In this document: positions 14,691 through 27,072 of the stretch, one piece after another
How positions within the stretch are numbered: the stretch's first letter is position 1
How the letters are laid out: the number at the start of each line of letters is the position of its first letter
The notes under the pieces: generated by a model
The model's database searches: none
Told to the model about the DNA's origin: nothing
Seen by the model: only the letters and a program-made list of their open reading frames with translations
Made by a program: the position numbers and the translations under genes
Assembly: GCA_051294375.1 (NCBI GenBank)
Contig: CM119270.1
Location: 4,906,152-4,970,151, forward strand
Length of the DNA: 64,000 nt
Direction: 5' to 3'
DNA from: Paraspadella gotoi
Taxonomy: Eukaryota; Chaetognatha

Positions 14691-17600
14691 AAATTAAATC
14701 GGTAGATACAGTTTATTTTGTTATAACTATTATACAAATATTTCGCAAAAGAACAGCATGTTTTTCGCAGATATTGTAACCTTAAAGTTAATCCCTCATT
14801 CCAGCCCACTCACATGAATGTCGTGACAACAGGAAGTCCGATGCTGGCAGGAGATCTCAGGCGCCACTTGCGCAACTGACTTTTTTCGTTCGCGATGCAC
14901 TTCGCGAATTGCGGTCCGACACGAAGTAGCTGATCGTCTGCAATTTCATGCAGTCTTTTTAAAGTTATAATTGCTCTTTTTTTCGTCAACTAAACTTCTT
15001 AGCCGTAATCTTTTACTCAACCGGGATCTTTGTGTCTGAATGCCTCGGGCATCCGAAAGGGACCGTAGGCGGAGACGCGGATTCGATTTGATCGACAGAA
15101 GCGAATGATGTCCGCAAATTTTATGAAAGTTAGGATGTGACAACTCGAGTCTGAAGCAAGGCCGGTAGATGTACGCCTGCAAAGAGAAAGAGGTATGGCC
15201 ACAGGAGAGTGGTTAAGTAAAGTCCGGAGAGAGTAAAGGCAGAGGGAGAGAGGCACCGATGTTACAACTGTAATGTGGCCAATACAATATTTTATCAGTA
15301 AAAACTAGGAAATTACCAATAAAGTCCTGAATACTTTAAAATTTTTGTTTTTTATTTCACTATATTATTTTCACTTCAATAAACTCCTAATCGCCTGAAT
15401 TAATTCCAAGCGATTACGCGAAAATTTGTTCAAGCTAACCTCTTAAGTTAAGCATACTTATATTCAAGCAGGGATCCGCGCTAATTGGTGGCGAACCCGA
15501 GATGTCGACCGAAGTAACACCCCTGACTCTGTATGCATCGCTGCCAAGCGTTGCCTGAAACGGCGGAAGTTGGCCGGAAAAGCACGAAGTGTCGACCAAT
15601 ACAACGTCATCAGTCCGAATTTCCTCGCCTGCAACCTCTGAAGTATCCCTGGTGGATGACTGCCGAGCGTTTGAAGGATTGAGTGGAGGCGTTCGAGAGA
15701 CCAGATAGACTTTACGAAGTTTTGTCATCGGACGAGCGCTTCCATTCTGAACGCCAGGTGTCCAAAAAAATAAGCACGCTCTCCGTGGGACAGAGTATTG
15801 TACACGCCATCCGTCGGCATGAACGAAGCTGGAAGTAACGGCGTTATCGGTCATCACTTTTTCGCATTTAATAATTCGTTTAATAAGAAACATGATGCCA
15901 ACGGAAGCTAAATCGACCTTGATGCCGCAAGGACTGTAGACGACGCGAGGTCAGAGATGTATATGTGGGACGCTCCCCAGTAGTAGAGGGCGGAGAAAAG
16001 TGTTTTGGGCATCATTACGCCCTGGGGAAAAGAAAAAACACTTCCTTGGACCTGGCCGGGGCCGCGTGGTGAGTGTTGGTGCCAGTTTTGTGAAGGGTGA
16101 TGAAGATGGTCCTCAAAGTCGGAGGGTTTCCGTCGAAAAGATTTGTTTCGGATGGCTCGGCTTGAGCGAGGTAAGGAGATTTGAGACGGTAACCTCAAAT
16201 GTTTGAGATTCCCGACGTTTTTGCCGTGAATTGATATGGGAAGGGAGTCGGGCTTTCTGTCGAAAGCTCGAAGGCGATTTGGAAAACGTTAGCGAAAATC
16301 TTTCGGACAATAATTTATATGTTTGCCAAAAATAGTTATGTAATTTCAGTCAATTTCTTAATTTTGTCTTACGAATGAATAAGACACTTTATAAAATAAC
16401 GAATAATTTGAATAATTTTCAAAGCTAAACTTTCATTAATATAGCGTCGCCTACTTTTCCACCCATCTACCTAGTTCGCCTCCCCTGGCACCAGGGGCGC
16501 CTGTCGAAGCTGGCGATCAGCCTTTGCCATTTACGAATATGAGGCTACTAGATTATAGGTCCAATGGGAGTGGAGCCGGATACAGTGGTCATTGCTCTCC
16601 GCGGTTCCGATAGGTGCAGCAGATGCCCTGCGCATTTGCTATTGCACTGAGGCATGGAAAATGTCCTCGCTCTCTCAAGGAAGAGTGGGTGGGGGAATCT
16701 CAAATAGAGAATGCGACGGGAAATGGAAAGAATTTTGGTTGTTGGGTGGTTTTATTCAATATAGAGCCAGTAGAGTGAGAGAATTCAAGCGTACAAATGC
16801 CCACTCGAGAGTCAAATTTTGTCATTCAAATTCGTATGTTATTATAGTATTCACAAGACTTTAATTATTGTGACGGCACCGCAGTTACCTGATTAAAAAC
16901 GTGCATTGAGACCCCGCATTTTACCCCTTGTTCGACTCTCCCGGCATCTTTGTGACCCTTGAATTAAGATCTACCAGAAAATTATTGTCCCGTTATTAGT
17001 TTCGTTTAATATTTTTCTTTAATCCATCCGGCCCACTCTCCTCTCTTTCTTTTGCAATCTAGACTAGAATCGTCTATCGCAAATACTATCTATACAGACA
17101 AAGAAGAAAATCTATGTCTCTGCATTGCTAAAAAACTTTCCTACGCTAAGTGATGATTCATCTACTCCGCGTTTTCAATTCGTCTGACGAAGAGCGACTC
17201 TATGACAATTCTTATCGTCACCGACTGTCAAATCTTCCGAAGTCCTTTTCAGGCGTAAAAAAGACGATCGTGACTCGGAAATTTTATCGAACAGTAACGC
17301 CGGTCTCGATGGGAAGAGAGCGAACGGAGGAAAACGAGCCGCGCCTCTAGAGCGTTCGTCAATCAGAAAGCCGCGACGCCCGTGACCTGGAGAACGACGC
17401 AAAACTCCGAGGCGACCGCGGCGCGAGACTTTGGGCTGACGAGCTTAGCATTCGCGGGGGCAGGAGGTGCAAAGACCTTCCAATGAGTAGACCGTAAAAA
17501 TTACAGGTTCGTGGAGGAAAAAAAAAAAGAAGGAATTAATTAGCCTTACAAGCATATGTCCTATATTTAATAGAACATATTTTGAGAGGATTAATTTAGA

Positions 17601-18600
17601 TATTAGTTTGCACGTATTTTTAGCCTTGCTGGAAAGAAACTCCCTAGATTATAAAAAAACATCCAAAGCGCCTCCAAAGCCGTGAATGTATCTCCCTCCG
17701 CGTCCTTTCATCACGATGGCTGTTGACACTGCCGTCTCGGCCAAGACTTGGATGTGGGACGAATTGACGCGACGACGACAAACCCTTTCCGCCCAGCTGA
17801 GATCTAGAGGGGTCGGTGTCTTCGTGCGTCTTCCGTCGGAGCATTTCGCCGAGAAGGCCGGAGACGTGCGAGAGACACGAGACGGTGCGTAGAGCCAGGG
17901 AGAGCCGACGAGCGAGAGCGAAGAGCAGAATATGTATAGAGACAGCTCCAGCATTAATACGGAAAGATCGAGTTTGGATAATAACAAAAGAGGCAGTTTA
18001 TTATGTGGAGTTGCCTGGCGGTAATTTGTTAAAGTTTTGGTGGAGAATAAAGGGCGTTGAGAGAAAGCTGTGATGTGTAGGGCTTATTGGTGGTGTTTCG
18101 TTGTATACACTGACGATTGGTGAATAAGTTAAATTCAGTATAAACTGGCTGTTTTGTGTACTAAATTATTAGTTTTTGTTTCCGCATAGCATGCGCGTTT
18201 TACCTTCTTTGACTGAACCTAAGTCGATTCCCTTTGTCAGATGGGCTATATCGTGCGCCGTACGTTTTATCGTCTGCCCATCGTCGTCACCGAGTCTCAC
18301 CCTCATTTAATTGTGTCAGCTCTGTGTTTGAAGTATCTCGTTGGTTGCGTAAGCGATGAGAGACAATAAGCACCCTAGTTGTATCCGGATGAATCTAGAA
18401 CCAGAGGTAGAGCATAGATAATAGCACATAGTGTAACGCACAGATCGATTGGACAGAAACCTCGTATCCTTCCTTAAGGATCGGCGACAAAATGCTGGCA
18501 CTGTGCACGTCTTCCTCGCCGTCAATTGTTATATACCAATAACCGCACTAAATATATTAGGCTAGAAATGCGAGTGGCTGGGTCAATAGTCACGATGGAA
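14691..18600. other. Low-repeat stretch with unassigned ORFs
   Basis: This is the only long part of the window with balanced composition and few simple repeats, so it is the likeliest place for unrecognised exons. Open frames of mixed composition occur at 15435-15893 (-), 15908-16198 (-), 16592-16864 (+), 17649-17987 (-) and 17686-17892 (+, overlapping the last). None resembles a family I know. Confidence 0.35.
15435..15893 (-). CDS. Unassigned ORF, 152 codons
   Basis: An open frame of mixed composition, without the Ser/Leu or Arg/Glu bias of the repeat-derived frames. It contains no transmembrane segment, signal peptide or motif that I recognise. It could be one exon of a larger gene, a decayed transposon fragment or chance. 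A second minus-strand frame (15908-16198, 96 codons) lies directly upstream in the transcription direction. I give no function. Confidence 0.2.
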   Translation of the reverse strand: MFLIKRIIKCEKVMTDNAVTSSFVHADGWRVQYSVPRRACLFFWTPGVQNGSARPMTKLRKVYLVSRTPPLNPSNARQSSTRDTSEVAGEEIRTDDVVLVDTSCFSGQLPPFQATLGSDAYRVRGVTSVDISGSPPISADPCLNISMLNLRG

Positions 18601-21600
18601 CTCTTTTGCCTAAATAACTGCTGATGGAGGGGGGAAAAAAATCAAAGACTCTGAGCATGTGCTTAATTTTTTTTTATTTTTGTTATTGCTTAGGATTAAG
18701 GACTGCCGGAATTTCTAGATTTTGGGGATTTTTTAAGTTGTCTGACCTTTCACGTAACAGGAATTTGCACTGGACATACGGGATTTTAAGAGGAAATGTC
18801 ACGGAGTGTTTGAATTGATACTCCGGGTTTATAGTCCGCGTCGCGGCTGCGCCATGAGCTTCAGCGGCATATTTTACTACTTGAACCGATTCATTGGTTA
18901 TCTACTTTGTTGAGTGAATTATGTGGCCCGCCATGGGATTGATCCTCTCTTGCGGCGTTTCGCTCTGCTCGCAAACGCGTGAATTCCTCGGTCGTTTCAG
19001 AGAGGTCTGTGCTCATGTGGAAATGGTTACTCATAGTGTCTCCAGTTTCACCCGCTTCTTTCAGAGTAGTTTTGGAGGACGGATAATGGAGGGTCTTTGT
19101 TCCTGTCTCAGGACGTTGCAGCGCACCACTGTTTGGGTGGAGGACTACTTTGTACTTTTAATTACCGCGTTAGTAATGGTTAATTTGCCAAATATGTCCG
19201 GTGAGACTACGTTAAAATGGATTAATTATTGGGTAACGAATCAATGAGCTTTTATTATCCTTTTTTTTGTTCTTTTTGAATCTAATGTTTAGTTTTATTA
19301 GTTGTTAAGGTTATAAGGTTTTTGTGTTTAATTCGTCTCTTCGCGTACGGTTTCTCTTGTCTCACTATCCTTTTTCTTCGAGCTTCTTATCTATATCCTC
19401 TTTTCCTTGTGTTTGTTCTCACATTTGAGTTCTCTATTAATGGATTGCGCAATTTTTCTTCTACCCATAGGTCCTGTATAGATGCGTGATTATATCCTTT
19501 TTCCTTCTTCACCGGCTTCGTTTGACATGATTGGTCATTAGAAGGTGCAACGTCATTTTTTGTTCTTCAGTGTAGGTCTGCAGATTCGTCAGGTACGGTA
19601 TCGATCCTTCTACATGGAGCACATTTTCTTTGTACCTTTCTCATCACCCTTCCTTGCTCATTAACCGCCTTCTTTCTTCCGGACCTTCGTGCTATCCTTC
19701 TTATTGTGTCTTGAGCTGAACATCTTGGCCATCCTTTCTTAACCCTATTCTTCCTTTCTTCAACCTGCCTTTCTTCACTCTTCCTTTCTTGCACTCTACC
19801 CTGATTCTATGAAATCTGAAAGCACATCGCTCTTACAACTTTCTTCACCTTCCTTTCTCTTGCACCTCTTCCCTTTCTTTTCACCCCTTTGCCTTTTTTT
19901 AACCCCCTCTTTTCATTTTCTTTCTCGCACACTTGGGTTTGAAGTTTTTTCTCTTTCTTTTTCACTTATATCGACTGACATAAAATATGATGTTGACGAC
20001 ATATTTTACTTTTAACTTAAATCCTTCCTTGTTTCTCACCCTTCTTTCTTTCTTTACTTCTTGTTATTTTCGAATTATTGTTTATTTGCCTCTTCACACA
20101 TCTTTAGAGAGCAAGTGTTTTCTGACATATTGTTACCGGTTAATCTACTCTTCCTTTCTTTAACCCTTGCTCACCGACCTTTCTATTCATATTGCTTCCT
20201 TTAATCCCTTCTTCTTCACCCTTACAATAAAGTTTCCTTATTAACCTGTCCGTTTCGCGTGACTATGTGTGACGTCTCGCCTTCTTTTCCTTTACCGCTT
20301 GAAGTTAGCCTTTTTCGTCTGTCCATCACCCTGTTTGATGTTTTTTTTCCGAGCGGGCTGTTCCTTCCTTCTTACCCCTATCTTTTCTTACACCCTTTTG
20401 TTCTCAGTCGGGCCTGTCCCTTCTACCTTCCCTTGCTCTTTACTGTTTGGCTTTACCTTCTTTCACTCCTCCTTTCTTATCCGCTCGCCTTTATTCTCCT
20501 TTTTCTTCTGTATCACGCCTTTGTTTTTTTTTGCGCGCCTCTTCTTCACCTGTTACCTTGCCCTTTCTACCCTTAACAGTCTATCTTGACAGCTTTTTCT
20601 GGCCTTCCTTTTTTCTTGGCGCGACACGGGAGAAACAGGATTTTCCTCTTTCCTTTCTATCACTCTCCTTTCTCTTCTCCACTTCTCTTCATTTTTTTAT
20701 TTTTGTTGTCAAATCTGGTATATTTTTCACTCGTTCGTTTCATAATTCGTTTATTCCTCCCCTCACTCTCTACGACCAGGAATGACTCAAAAGCAGTGTA
20801 GAGCCGCGCCGCGGCCTTTGCTCTCTCTCTATGCGTGAACTTCGAGAAAGTACCCAGATAGACATTGTGATGGGAGAGGCGAGAAAAAGGAGAGAGGTAA
20901 TTTATCAAAGAGAAGGATCGTGTAACACAGATAAAGCAGTGGATAGACGACAGGAGGATATACAGTATAGGGGCATCGTGGTAAACAAATGATAATTAGA
21001 GAAAAGAGAACATGGATGAATAGAGAAAGGGCATTGTGCAATTATCATAAGATAAGGAGAGAAAGTGTGAGGAATGATTATCCGGGTTGTATTTGTGTGT
21101 AATTTGTTATCGTACACACAACTTAGGATTTTGTTCATGCGGTCGGCGAATAGTGAAAAGTAGATGAAAGGGAAGTTTGAATAAAAGATTAAACGACCGA
21201 ACAAAATATAATCCGTAAAAAATTTTTACAGATTTGGGAGACTATAAGGTGTAGTATTCGACAATTGTACGAAAAAAAAAACATTATATTATCAGTTTAA
21301 AAATGAAAGAGTAGTATTAATATACGACTTAATTTTATAGGAATTCTTGTGAAGTAAATACGTTAAGTATGTTTTTATCAATATTTTTATTAAGAATATA
21401 CGGAAATGTCATAATTTAAACGATCTCGATAATGGGGGCTGTGATTTTGATTTTCTTGTTGGATTTTATTTCTTTAGATATTGTCTGTTTCAATAAGGTA
21501 CGATAAAATTTATTTTGTGCCTGTACATGCTACGCCGTTGCTGGTTCAGAAGTTTGAGAAAATAGTTAGCATTACAGTGTTCATGACTATCGATTCTTTC

Positions 21601-22322
21601 GAGACGGTCCTATTTGATCACTTTTCATATTCATGATAGTTCCTTTGCAGCTATGTTTCTTGTTTATAGCACATCATGAATTGACTTTCTTTATTAGTAT
21701 ACCGTTCATTAATTTAAAACAAGACACTTGTTTATTTTGTTTATAAACCTTAATGTGGAGCTCTTTTTTAGTTGGTGACGTCAATCATTGCGATTGAGTC
21801 TTAGATTCTATATACATTTAACACTTATACTCGTCACGAATCTTTTGTAATAATAATGATTATATCTCAAATAGATTTCTCGACCAAGAGCTCGTTTATC
21901 ACACACTTTTCGTTGTTAGGATTCTAATTTTCATTTATAGATTAGTTTACCCACCGTTAATTAATACATACTTAATTTGATAATTTCTTTAATCTAATTC
22001 TTTTTCCTCCCTTACGGTCCTAATAATTATGAAGGATGATGATAAATAATAACCGTATTTACTGGTTTTCTGCAGCTTCAATTATTTGTATTACCGAGAC
22101 ATTCACACGCCCGTTATTGATTAGTCTTATATTTATTTTCCCCGTAAAAACGTGAAAGAAAAACGACACAAAGTTCTCTCCTTGACCACTTCTTTGGTTT
22201 TGGTTTACAGGGAGAGAATGAGACTGGGCGTGAAAAGCCATGTGACGGGGCAGCGGAACAAGTCGAGGTACCATAGAAGGCGGAACGGGAGCGAACCAAA
22301 ACCGTTGAGGAATAATAATAAT

Positions 22323-22368
<46 letters not shown>

Positions 22369-23157
22369 GGGCGCGAATCGGGAAAAACGTGTGATAATTA
22401 TATATATAAATTATTATATAGGCGAACGGAGCGGACTACCTTGAGGACTTCTTCCGACGCTGAATTATTATGAGCGAAGCGATTCGGGGAAATGATGCAG
22501 CGTCAGAAGAGCGAGTCTCATCAAGGGGTATTTGGGGGGAGGGGTGCGATGCATGAGGGTGGTTACTAGGTGGGTTAGAGATGGGAAGGGTTGGTGGATA
22601 GCAGGTTAGTGGAATGTTGGGAATGCTTTCGGTTAGTATCGCGACGTTATTACGGATATTAATTATTATTTGGGTTAATATAAGTAAGAAAAGGCAAGAA
22701 TCAGCGAATATAAATCGATGAGAACCGAAGTTTTTAAGAGTTAGAAAGACTAATCTAGACAATGAAGCCGGAACCTAGTTATGGTATTAAATCGACTAAT
22801 TAATAATTAAGATTAAAGTGGATGGTGGGAAACTATGTTTTTGGATTAAAGGTGGGGTAAATCTGTGACGCTGAAATCGAGGTGGTTAATGATAGCGGGG
22901 GCGAGGGAAAGGAAAAAGTTGCCTCCTTCTTTTATCGACAAAAAAAAGTGGTGAAAGCGTTGACGATGGTGAAGATGATTGACAAAAAACGATTGTACCA
23001 CAAGAGTAGGAGAGAAAAGAAGAAAGAGAGATAGAGAGAGAAGAGAGCCTAGGGATTTTGTTATGCGTCTAAAGGAGACGGAATAAAAAAATAAGATATT
23101 TCTTTGCTTCCGGGCGGCAAAAAAAATTGTAAACGAGGCTTTTGCCACTCCTCGTCG
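18600..23157 (+). repeat. Repeated block, arm A
   Basis: Much of this block recurs inverted at about 23830-26900 (arm B) and direct at about 38170-40920 (arm C). Landmarks are AAAATCAAAGACTCT (18637 and 38190), CGACCGAACAAAA (21192 and 39618), the AAT-repeat unit with CGGAACGGGAGCGAAC (22282 and 40266) and ACCTAGTTATGG (22771 and 40711). Arm A diverges more than B or C and carries extra sequence near 18.83-19.1 and 21.2-22.0 kb. Its frames (for example 18921-19247) are not preserved in the other arms, so I do not call genes here. Confidence 0.7.
22310..22368. repeat. (AAT)n microsatellite
   Basis: Perfect AAT/TAA repeat inside arm A. It corresponds to expanded arrays in arm B (24540-24970) and short ones in arm C (40300-40350). 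Confidence 0.95.
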
Positions 23158-23494
23158 TCTCCAGTGGATTTCAAGTCCCCCTCGATGTCACTGACCGGTT
23201 CGTGAAGAGTAGTAAAGATAGAGGAGAGATGAGAGAGCAGAAGAGAGAGGACGAGGTGCAGAGGGACGCGAGAGAGAAGAGGAGAGAGAGAGTAGAGACG
23301 AGAGAGGTAAGATCGTTTCACAAAAACGATGAAGAAGATCGATCGCAATTTCTCTCTGGAGAGACCAAGCCACGACAAAAACACGAGGTTTCCGACAAAC
23401 AACAGTCTTTTAACAACAACAAACAAACAACAACAACCAACACAACATACAACAACAACACACAACAACAACAACAAGAACAACAACACAACAA
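23158..23494. repeat. Fold-point spacer, first copy
   Basis: This begins CTCCAGTGGATTTCAAGTCC and ends in CAA repeats at a 25-N gap. The same approximately 310-bp spacer restarts at 23520 in the same orientation. The flanking arms A and B are inverted relative to each other. So the left and right contigs probably overlap in this spacer, giving arm A, spacer, inverted arm. Confidence 0.8.
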
Positions 23495-23519
23495 NNNNNN
23501 NNNNNNNNNNNNNNNNNNN
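23495..23519. other. Assembly gap, exactly 25 N, at a fold point
   Basis: This gap separates two direct copies of the spacer between arms A and B. Confidence 0.98.
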
Positions 23520-23829
23520 CTCCAGTGATTTCAAGTCCCCTCTCGATGTCACTGACGGTCGTGAGAGTAAATAGAGAGAGATGAGAGCGAGAGAGAGGAG
23601 AGAGAATGAGGAGGACGCGAGAGAGAGAGAAGACGCCGAGAGAGAAGAGAGACGAAGAGGTAAGATCGTGTTACTAAAAACGAGATAAAGATCGATCGTC
23701 GAATTCTTCTCTGGAAGACCAAGTCACGACAAAAACAGAGGGTTTCCGACAAACAACAGTCTTTTAACAACAACAAGACAACAACACAAAACAACAACAA
23801 CAACAAACACACAAAACAACAACACAACG
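23520..23829. repeat. Fold-point spacer, second copy
   Basis: Direct repeat of 23158-23494 with scattered indels, ending in CAACAACAC repeats. The inverted arm B starts at about 23830 with GACGAGGAGTGGCAAAAG, the reverse complement of 23135-23155. Confidence 0.8.
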
Positions 23830-24509
23830 ACGAGGAGTGGCAAAAGCCTCTTTACAATTTTTTTCCCCCGGAGCAAAGAAATATTTATTTTTTTTCCCTC
23901 CTTTAGACCATAACAAATCCCTAGGCTCTCTCTCTCTCTATCTCTCTTTCTCTTTCTCTCCTACTCTTGTGTGTCAACATCGTTTTTGTCATCATCTTCA
24001 CCATCGTCAACGCTTTCACACTTTTTTTTTGTCGATAAAAGAAGGCGGCAACTTTTCCTTTCCCTCGCCCCTCTATCATTAACCACCTCGATTTCACGTC
24101 ACAGATTTACCCCACCTTTAATTCAAAAACATAGTTTCCCACCATCCACTTTAATCTTATTATTAATTAGTCATTAATACCATAACTAGGTTCCGGCCTC
24201 ATTGTCTAATTAGTCTTCAACTCTTAAAAACTTCGGTTCTCATCGATTTTATTCGCTGATTCTGCCTTTTCTTATCTTATTAACCCAAATAATAATTAAT
24301 ATCCGTAATAACGTCCGATTAACCAAGCATTCCTCAACATCCACTAACCACTGCTATCCCACCGAACCCTTCCATCCTAACCCCACCTGTAACCACCCTC
24401 ATCATCCACCCCTTCCCCCCAAATACCCCTGGTTGAGACTCTGTCTCTCTGACCGCATGCATCATTTCCGCCGAATCGCTTCGCTCATAATAATTCAGAC
24501 GTCGTGGAA

Positions 24510-24681
24510 GAAGTCCTCCAAGGTACGGTTCCGCTCCCGTTCCGCCTGATTATTATTTATTATTATTAAATTATTAATTATTTATTAATTATTATTATTA
24601 TTATTATTATTCATCAACGTTTATGGTCCGGCTCGATTCGCGCCCTTTATTATTATTAATTATTATGTATTATTATTATTA

Positions 24682-24712
<31 letters not shown>

Positions 24713-24834
24713 CTCAACGGTTTGGTTCGGATCCCCGTTCCGCCTTTATTAATTATTAATTATTATTATTATTATTATTAAATTATTATTATTATTACTC
24801 ACGGTATGGTTCGCTTCTCCGTTGCGCCTTATTA

Positions 24835-24872
<38 letters not shown>

Positions 24873-24916
24873 TATTTAATTATATCCTCACGGTATGGTT
24901 CGCTCCCGTTCTCGCC

Positions 24917-24971
<55 letters not shown>

Positions 24972-24990
24972 CTCAACGGTTTAGGTTCGC
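24510..24990. repeat. Compound tandem array: ATT runs plus a fixed linker
   Basis: Five to six units of roughly 90-100 bp. Each has an ATT run followed by a linker resembling CCTCAACGGTTTGGTTCGCT then CCCGTTCCGCC. Arms A and C have only about two units each. Confidence 0.8.
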
Positions 24991-25284
24991 TCCCGTTCCG
25001 CCTTTATTACCTTCGACTTTCTCCCCGCCCGGTCCTCTTTCCCGCCACACTCCCCTGGAGGGGAAGGGAGAACTTTGTGTTGTTCTTTCACGTTTTACGG
25101 GGAAAATAAATTAGCTTTAACGGGGCGGAGTGACGGTTTATTATTATCATCATCCTTTTCATAATTATTAGGTAGGAAGAAAGATAGAAAGATATAAGAT
25201 ATTAATTAAGGTTAAACTAAAGAATGAAAATGAAAGAAAGAAAAAGAAAAAAAGAGAAAAAGAAAGAGAGAAAGAAATAAAGAA

Positions 25285-25546
25285 NNNNNNNNNNNNNNNN
25301 NNNNNNNNNNNNNNNNNNNNNNNNNNNNNNNNNNNNNNNNNNNNNNNNNNNNNNNNNNNNNNNNNNNNNNNNNNNNNNNNNNNNNNNNNNNNNNNNNNNN
25401 NNNNNNNNNNNNNNNNNNNNNNNNNNNNNNNNNNNNNNNNNNNNNNNNNNNNNNNNNNNNNNNNNNNNNNNNNNNNNNNNNNNNNNNNNNNNNNNNNNNN
25501 NNNNNNNNNNNNNNNNNNNNNNNNNNNNNNNNNNNNNNNNNNNNNN
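25285..25546. other. Assembly gap, 262 N
   Basis: By alignment with arm C, this corresponds to the TTTCTTTC-rich tract at about 39860-40020, on the opposite strand. Confidence 0.9.
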
Positions 25547-25669
25547 CAATAAATTATCGATCGTTTGCTTTCGTTTCTTAAAAAAATTTTTAAACATCTA
25601 CGTATTTTCTCACAAATATAAAAGTATATAATACTATTCATTTTTAAACGATAATTATATGTTATTTTT

Positions 25670-25874
25670 TTTTTAATTGGACGTACAACCATTCCCAAAT
25701 CTTTAAAATTTTTCTTTAGTTTTGTTCGGTCGTTTAATCTTTTATCAAACTTCCNNNNNNNNNNNNNNNNNNNNNNNNNNNNNNNTTTTTTTTTAATTGG
25801 TCGTACAACCATTCCCAAATCTGTAAAATTTTTATTTAGTTTTGTTCGGTCGTTTAATCTTTTATCAAACTTCC
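25670..25874. repeat. 85-bp segment duplicated across a 31-N gap
   Basis: The sequence from TTTTTAATTGG to ATCAAACTTCC occurs on both sides of the gap 25755-25785. It is single-copy in arms A and C, so this is probably an unmerged overlap. Confidence 0.85.
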
Positions 25875-26164
25875 CTTTCATCTTTACTTTTCACTATTCG
25901 CGACGCGGTGTACACATTACACTACAACGTAATCATTTACCTTTCTTCTTCCTTATCTTATGTATCACATGCCTTTCTCTTTCATCCTTCTCTTTTCTCT
26001 ATTATCTTGTTTACCACGATTCCCCCTCTTTTATCCTCCTTCTCTATTCACTCTTATCTTGTTTACCACGATTCCTTCTCTTTTATCCTCTCCTTTTTTT
26101 CTCTGCCCTCTCGCCATCAAATGTCACGTCTTTTCGAGTCGAGGAGAGCAAAGCCGCGCCTCTC

Positions 26165-26408
26165 NNNNNNNNNNNNNNNNNNNNNNNNNNNNNNNNNNNN
26201 NNNNNNNNNNNNNNNNNNNNNNNNNNNNNNNNNNNNNNNNNNNNNNNNNNNNNNNNNNNNNNNNNNNNNNNNNNNNNNNNNNNNNNNNNNNNNNNNNNNN
26301 NNNNNNNNNNNNNNNNNNNNNNNNNNNNNNNNNNNNNNNNNNNNNNNNNNNNNNNNNNNNNNNNNNNNNNNNNNNNNNNNNNNNNNNNNNNNNNNNNNNN
26401 NNNNNNNN
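26165..26408. other. Assembly gap, 244 N
   Basis: The flanks match arm C on either side of the CCCTTCCTTTCTTCA repeat (38560-39270), so the gap probably hides that repeat. Confidence 0.9.
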
Positions 26409-27072
26409 AGGAAGGGTGAAGAAAGAAAGGAAGGGTGAAGAAAGGGTTGGAAAAAAAAACCTAAAGAGCATTAACAAAAACCTAAAACCTAAAACTAAAA
26501 AACTAAACTTGATTCAAAGATACAAAGGATAATAAAGCTTTGATTCGTATATAAGATAACATTACTAACGCTTAATTAAAAGCACAAAGTTCTAACAGGG
26601 CTCACTCTTGAAAGCCAAATATCCAAGAAAGTCTCGGCAATCCCCCCCCCCAAAAAAAAAGCTGAACACAATTTTCAATCTTCTAAACTCAGCGACTGGA
26701 AAAACCGTTAATCAAACATCGTGACATTTCCTCTTTAAATCCGTCCAATGCAACCTGTCGTGACTCACTGACCAAACAGAATTCAATCCTTAAAAAAAAA
26801 AAAAAAAAAAAATTAGCAAAAGAGTCTTTGATTTTTTTCCCCCTCCATCAGATATTCAAAACCATTTGATCTATATATTTATCGATTGTATAACATTGAC
26901 CCCATTTAAATTTTTTTCACTTTGTCATCATCGTACCAGTTCACAGTCCGTCAATGAGGACACTTTCCACCCAGTCTTTTTTTTATCCCATCCTTATCAC
27001 GAAACCACATAACCCTCACTCCGTATAATCCCCTTTTCTCCCAACTAAATCGCCATATAATCCTTTTTTTTT

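Larger units (their letters stand above)
23830..27072 (-). repeat. Repeated block, arm B (inverted)
   Basis: Inverted relative to arm A (18.6-23.16 kb) and to arm C (37.95-40.92 kb). It contains an expanded ATT array (24540-24980), gaps of 262, 31 and 244 N, and an unmerged 85-bp overlap around the 31-N gap. No gene was recognised. Confidence 0.8.
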
